This document shows, in pieces, positions 62,801 to 64,000 of a stretch of DNA of 64,000 nucleotides. Both the position numbers and the translations under genes were made by a program. Every line of letters starts with the position of its first letter. Positions within the stretch are counted from its first letter, which is position 1. The notes below the pieces were generated by a model that saw only the letters and a list, made by a program, of their open reading frames with translations, was not told the origin of the DNA and ran no database searches. The stretch comes from Linnemannia elongata (Eukaryota > Mortierellomycota > Mortierellomycetes > Mortierellales > Mortierellaceae), in NCBI GenBank assembly GCA_036320915.1, contig JAXBDG010000015.1, positions 1,240,001 to 1,304,000 of the forward strand, in the 5' to 3' direction.

Positions 62801-63203
62801 CCGCTAACGAGAAGAAAAAAAAATCCAACCAACAACGTTCACCCATTGAACAGGCAGCCAGGGGTAAATGAAAGAAGGAAATCAAAAAGACGTAGTTCAG
62901 AGAAGATGGTGCTGAACGAAGATCTCTTTTTTCTTCTTTTAATGGTCAATTGGAGGATGAGAAGGGGATTGGTACAAGGGTCAATGGATCCATTTTGGAG
63001 CCTTGTAACAGGCAATTGACCGTATCTCTTACGTGATGTTAACGGTATGCTTGATGGGATGGTGGTTCAAGAAGAAGTAGAAGAACAAGAGGGATAATCG
63101 ATTGCTATTGTCCATTGCGTAATGAATAAGGATTTAAAGTAGAAAGAGAAATGAATAAAAAAGAAAGAAGAGAAAGAAACTCTCATATTACTCCTCCTCT
63201 CCG

Positions 63204-63234
<31 letters not shown>

Positions 63235-63342
63235 AGTGAATGCTCACTGTACTCAATAAGAAACTATGATTCAATCGTCGTTTTGTTGTTTGTATGTGTG
63301 TATAGTGTTTTTGTTGACATTTGCTCACCCTTTTCTCTGCCA

Positions 63343-63384
<42 letters not shown>

Positions 63385-64000
63385 CCTCAATTATTATTGT
63401 TTTTTTTTTGATTCACACTGGCTGAGAGTCCCTTTTTTTTTCTTTGATAGAGAGTGTGTGCCTGACTATGTTCTTGCCTGCTTCCCTTTCTTTATTCTTT
63501 CCCTCCCTCTCTCTGCCTTCTTTTCATCCTCTTCTCCTTCCTTCCTTCCTTCCTTCCTTCCTTCCTTCCCTTCCTCCCTTCCCTTCCCTTCCTCCTCACT
63601 CCCCTCTTCCCTTTCCTCATCCCCTCTTTTTACACTCTCACTCAACTCACTTCACACTCGCATATAACTCACAATCGCCTTCACCCGTACGACCTACTTC
63701 TACTACTACTACTACTTCACTCATTCGCACTGTTCACTTCTATAACTACAACTACGCCATCGACATCACTCACTCACTCACTCACTCACTCACAATCACC
63801 ATTACCCTTTCCACGAACATACTCATAGAAAAAACAACAACTCTCTAGGATTCACACACTCACTCACACCACCAGTAAAACACAAACTAGGTAGGAACAA
63901 CTGCACCCCCCCCTCTCTCTCTCTTTCTCTCTCTACTCACCAACGACCACTACACTACCCCCGCCGTACCTGAAAAATATACCCACACACTCAACACTCC
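53805..64000. other. 10.2-kb repeat-rich region without a supported gene
   Basis: Homopolymers (T27 at 54156-54182, A23 at 54336-54358, G20 at 55484-55503), (CAA/CAG)n at 61929-61962, (TC)n at about 63346-63380, a (CTTC)n run at about 63537-63570 and (CACT)n at about 63768-63792. All longer open frames are compositionally biased. The last 800 bp are pyrimidine-rich and CAACA-like, resembling the leaders of genes elsewhere in this window, so a gene may start right of 64000. Confidence 0.55.

Overview
The window is a compact eukaryotic genome segment from an early-diverging fungus. A Mortierella-like (Mortierellomycota) origin is my inference. It rests on many short introns (about 60-150 bp, GTAAGT...TAG), pyrimidine-rich leaders, CAACAACA-type 5' ends, abundant A/T homopolymers, and the gene repertoire. 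Every multi-exon model below was assembled by joining exons whose reading phase is preserved across consensus splice sites.

Layout. 1-9.2 kb: two endocytic-coat genes in tandem, a Sla1-like adaptor (5' end outside the window) and an epsin; both carry QxTG motifs of the Prk1/Ark1 kinase type. 9.5-14.5 kb: PRMT3 (+) convergent with the ribosome-export GTPase LSG1 (-). 14.5-22.4 kb: a mobile-element island between the divergent genes LSG1 and MCM5. It holds a decayed LINE-type fragment with a poly(A) tail, then an intron-rich gene whose C-terminal half has the diagnostic motifs of a Fanzor, the eukaryotic TnpB-like RNA-guided nuclease. 22.7-25.6 kb: MCM5. 26.2-28.0 kb: an L-type lectin cargo receptor. 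28.4-29.8 kb: ribonucleotide reductase small subunit (-). 30.8-33.0 kb: a RING protein with unusual Cys/His modules (-). 33.0-37.5 kb: no recognisable gene. 37.5-40.8 kb: a CENP-B-type DNA-binding protein with a 32-residue polyglutamine tract. 41.9-46.1 kb: a KCH-family potassium-channel-like protein with a very long disordered tail (-). 47.3-48.2 kb: a 48-codon ORF and mitoribosomal protein mS41 (-). 48.5-50.9 kb: a TPR protein with a 24-nt micro-exon. 51.3-52.5 kb: a p24-family cargo protein. 52.5-64.0 kb: about 11.5 kb of repeat-rich sequence without a supportable gene, ending in a pyrimidine-rich stretch that looks like the leader of a gene beyond the right edge.

Working connections: Sla1 and epsin act together at clathrin-coated endocytic sites; the lectin and p24 protein act in ER-Golgi cargo traffic; MCM5 and the RNR small subunit are S-phase genes, each with an ACGCG-type element upstream. 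The most notable system is the Fanzor at 16.6-22.35 kb. Its catalytic D-E-D set and C4 zinc finger are intact, but an in-frame stop and competing reading frames near 18.26-18.42 kb suggest it is decaying or split into two proteins.
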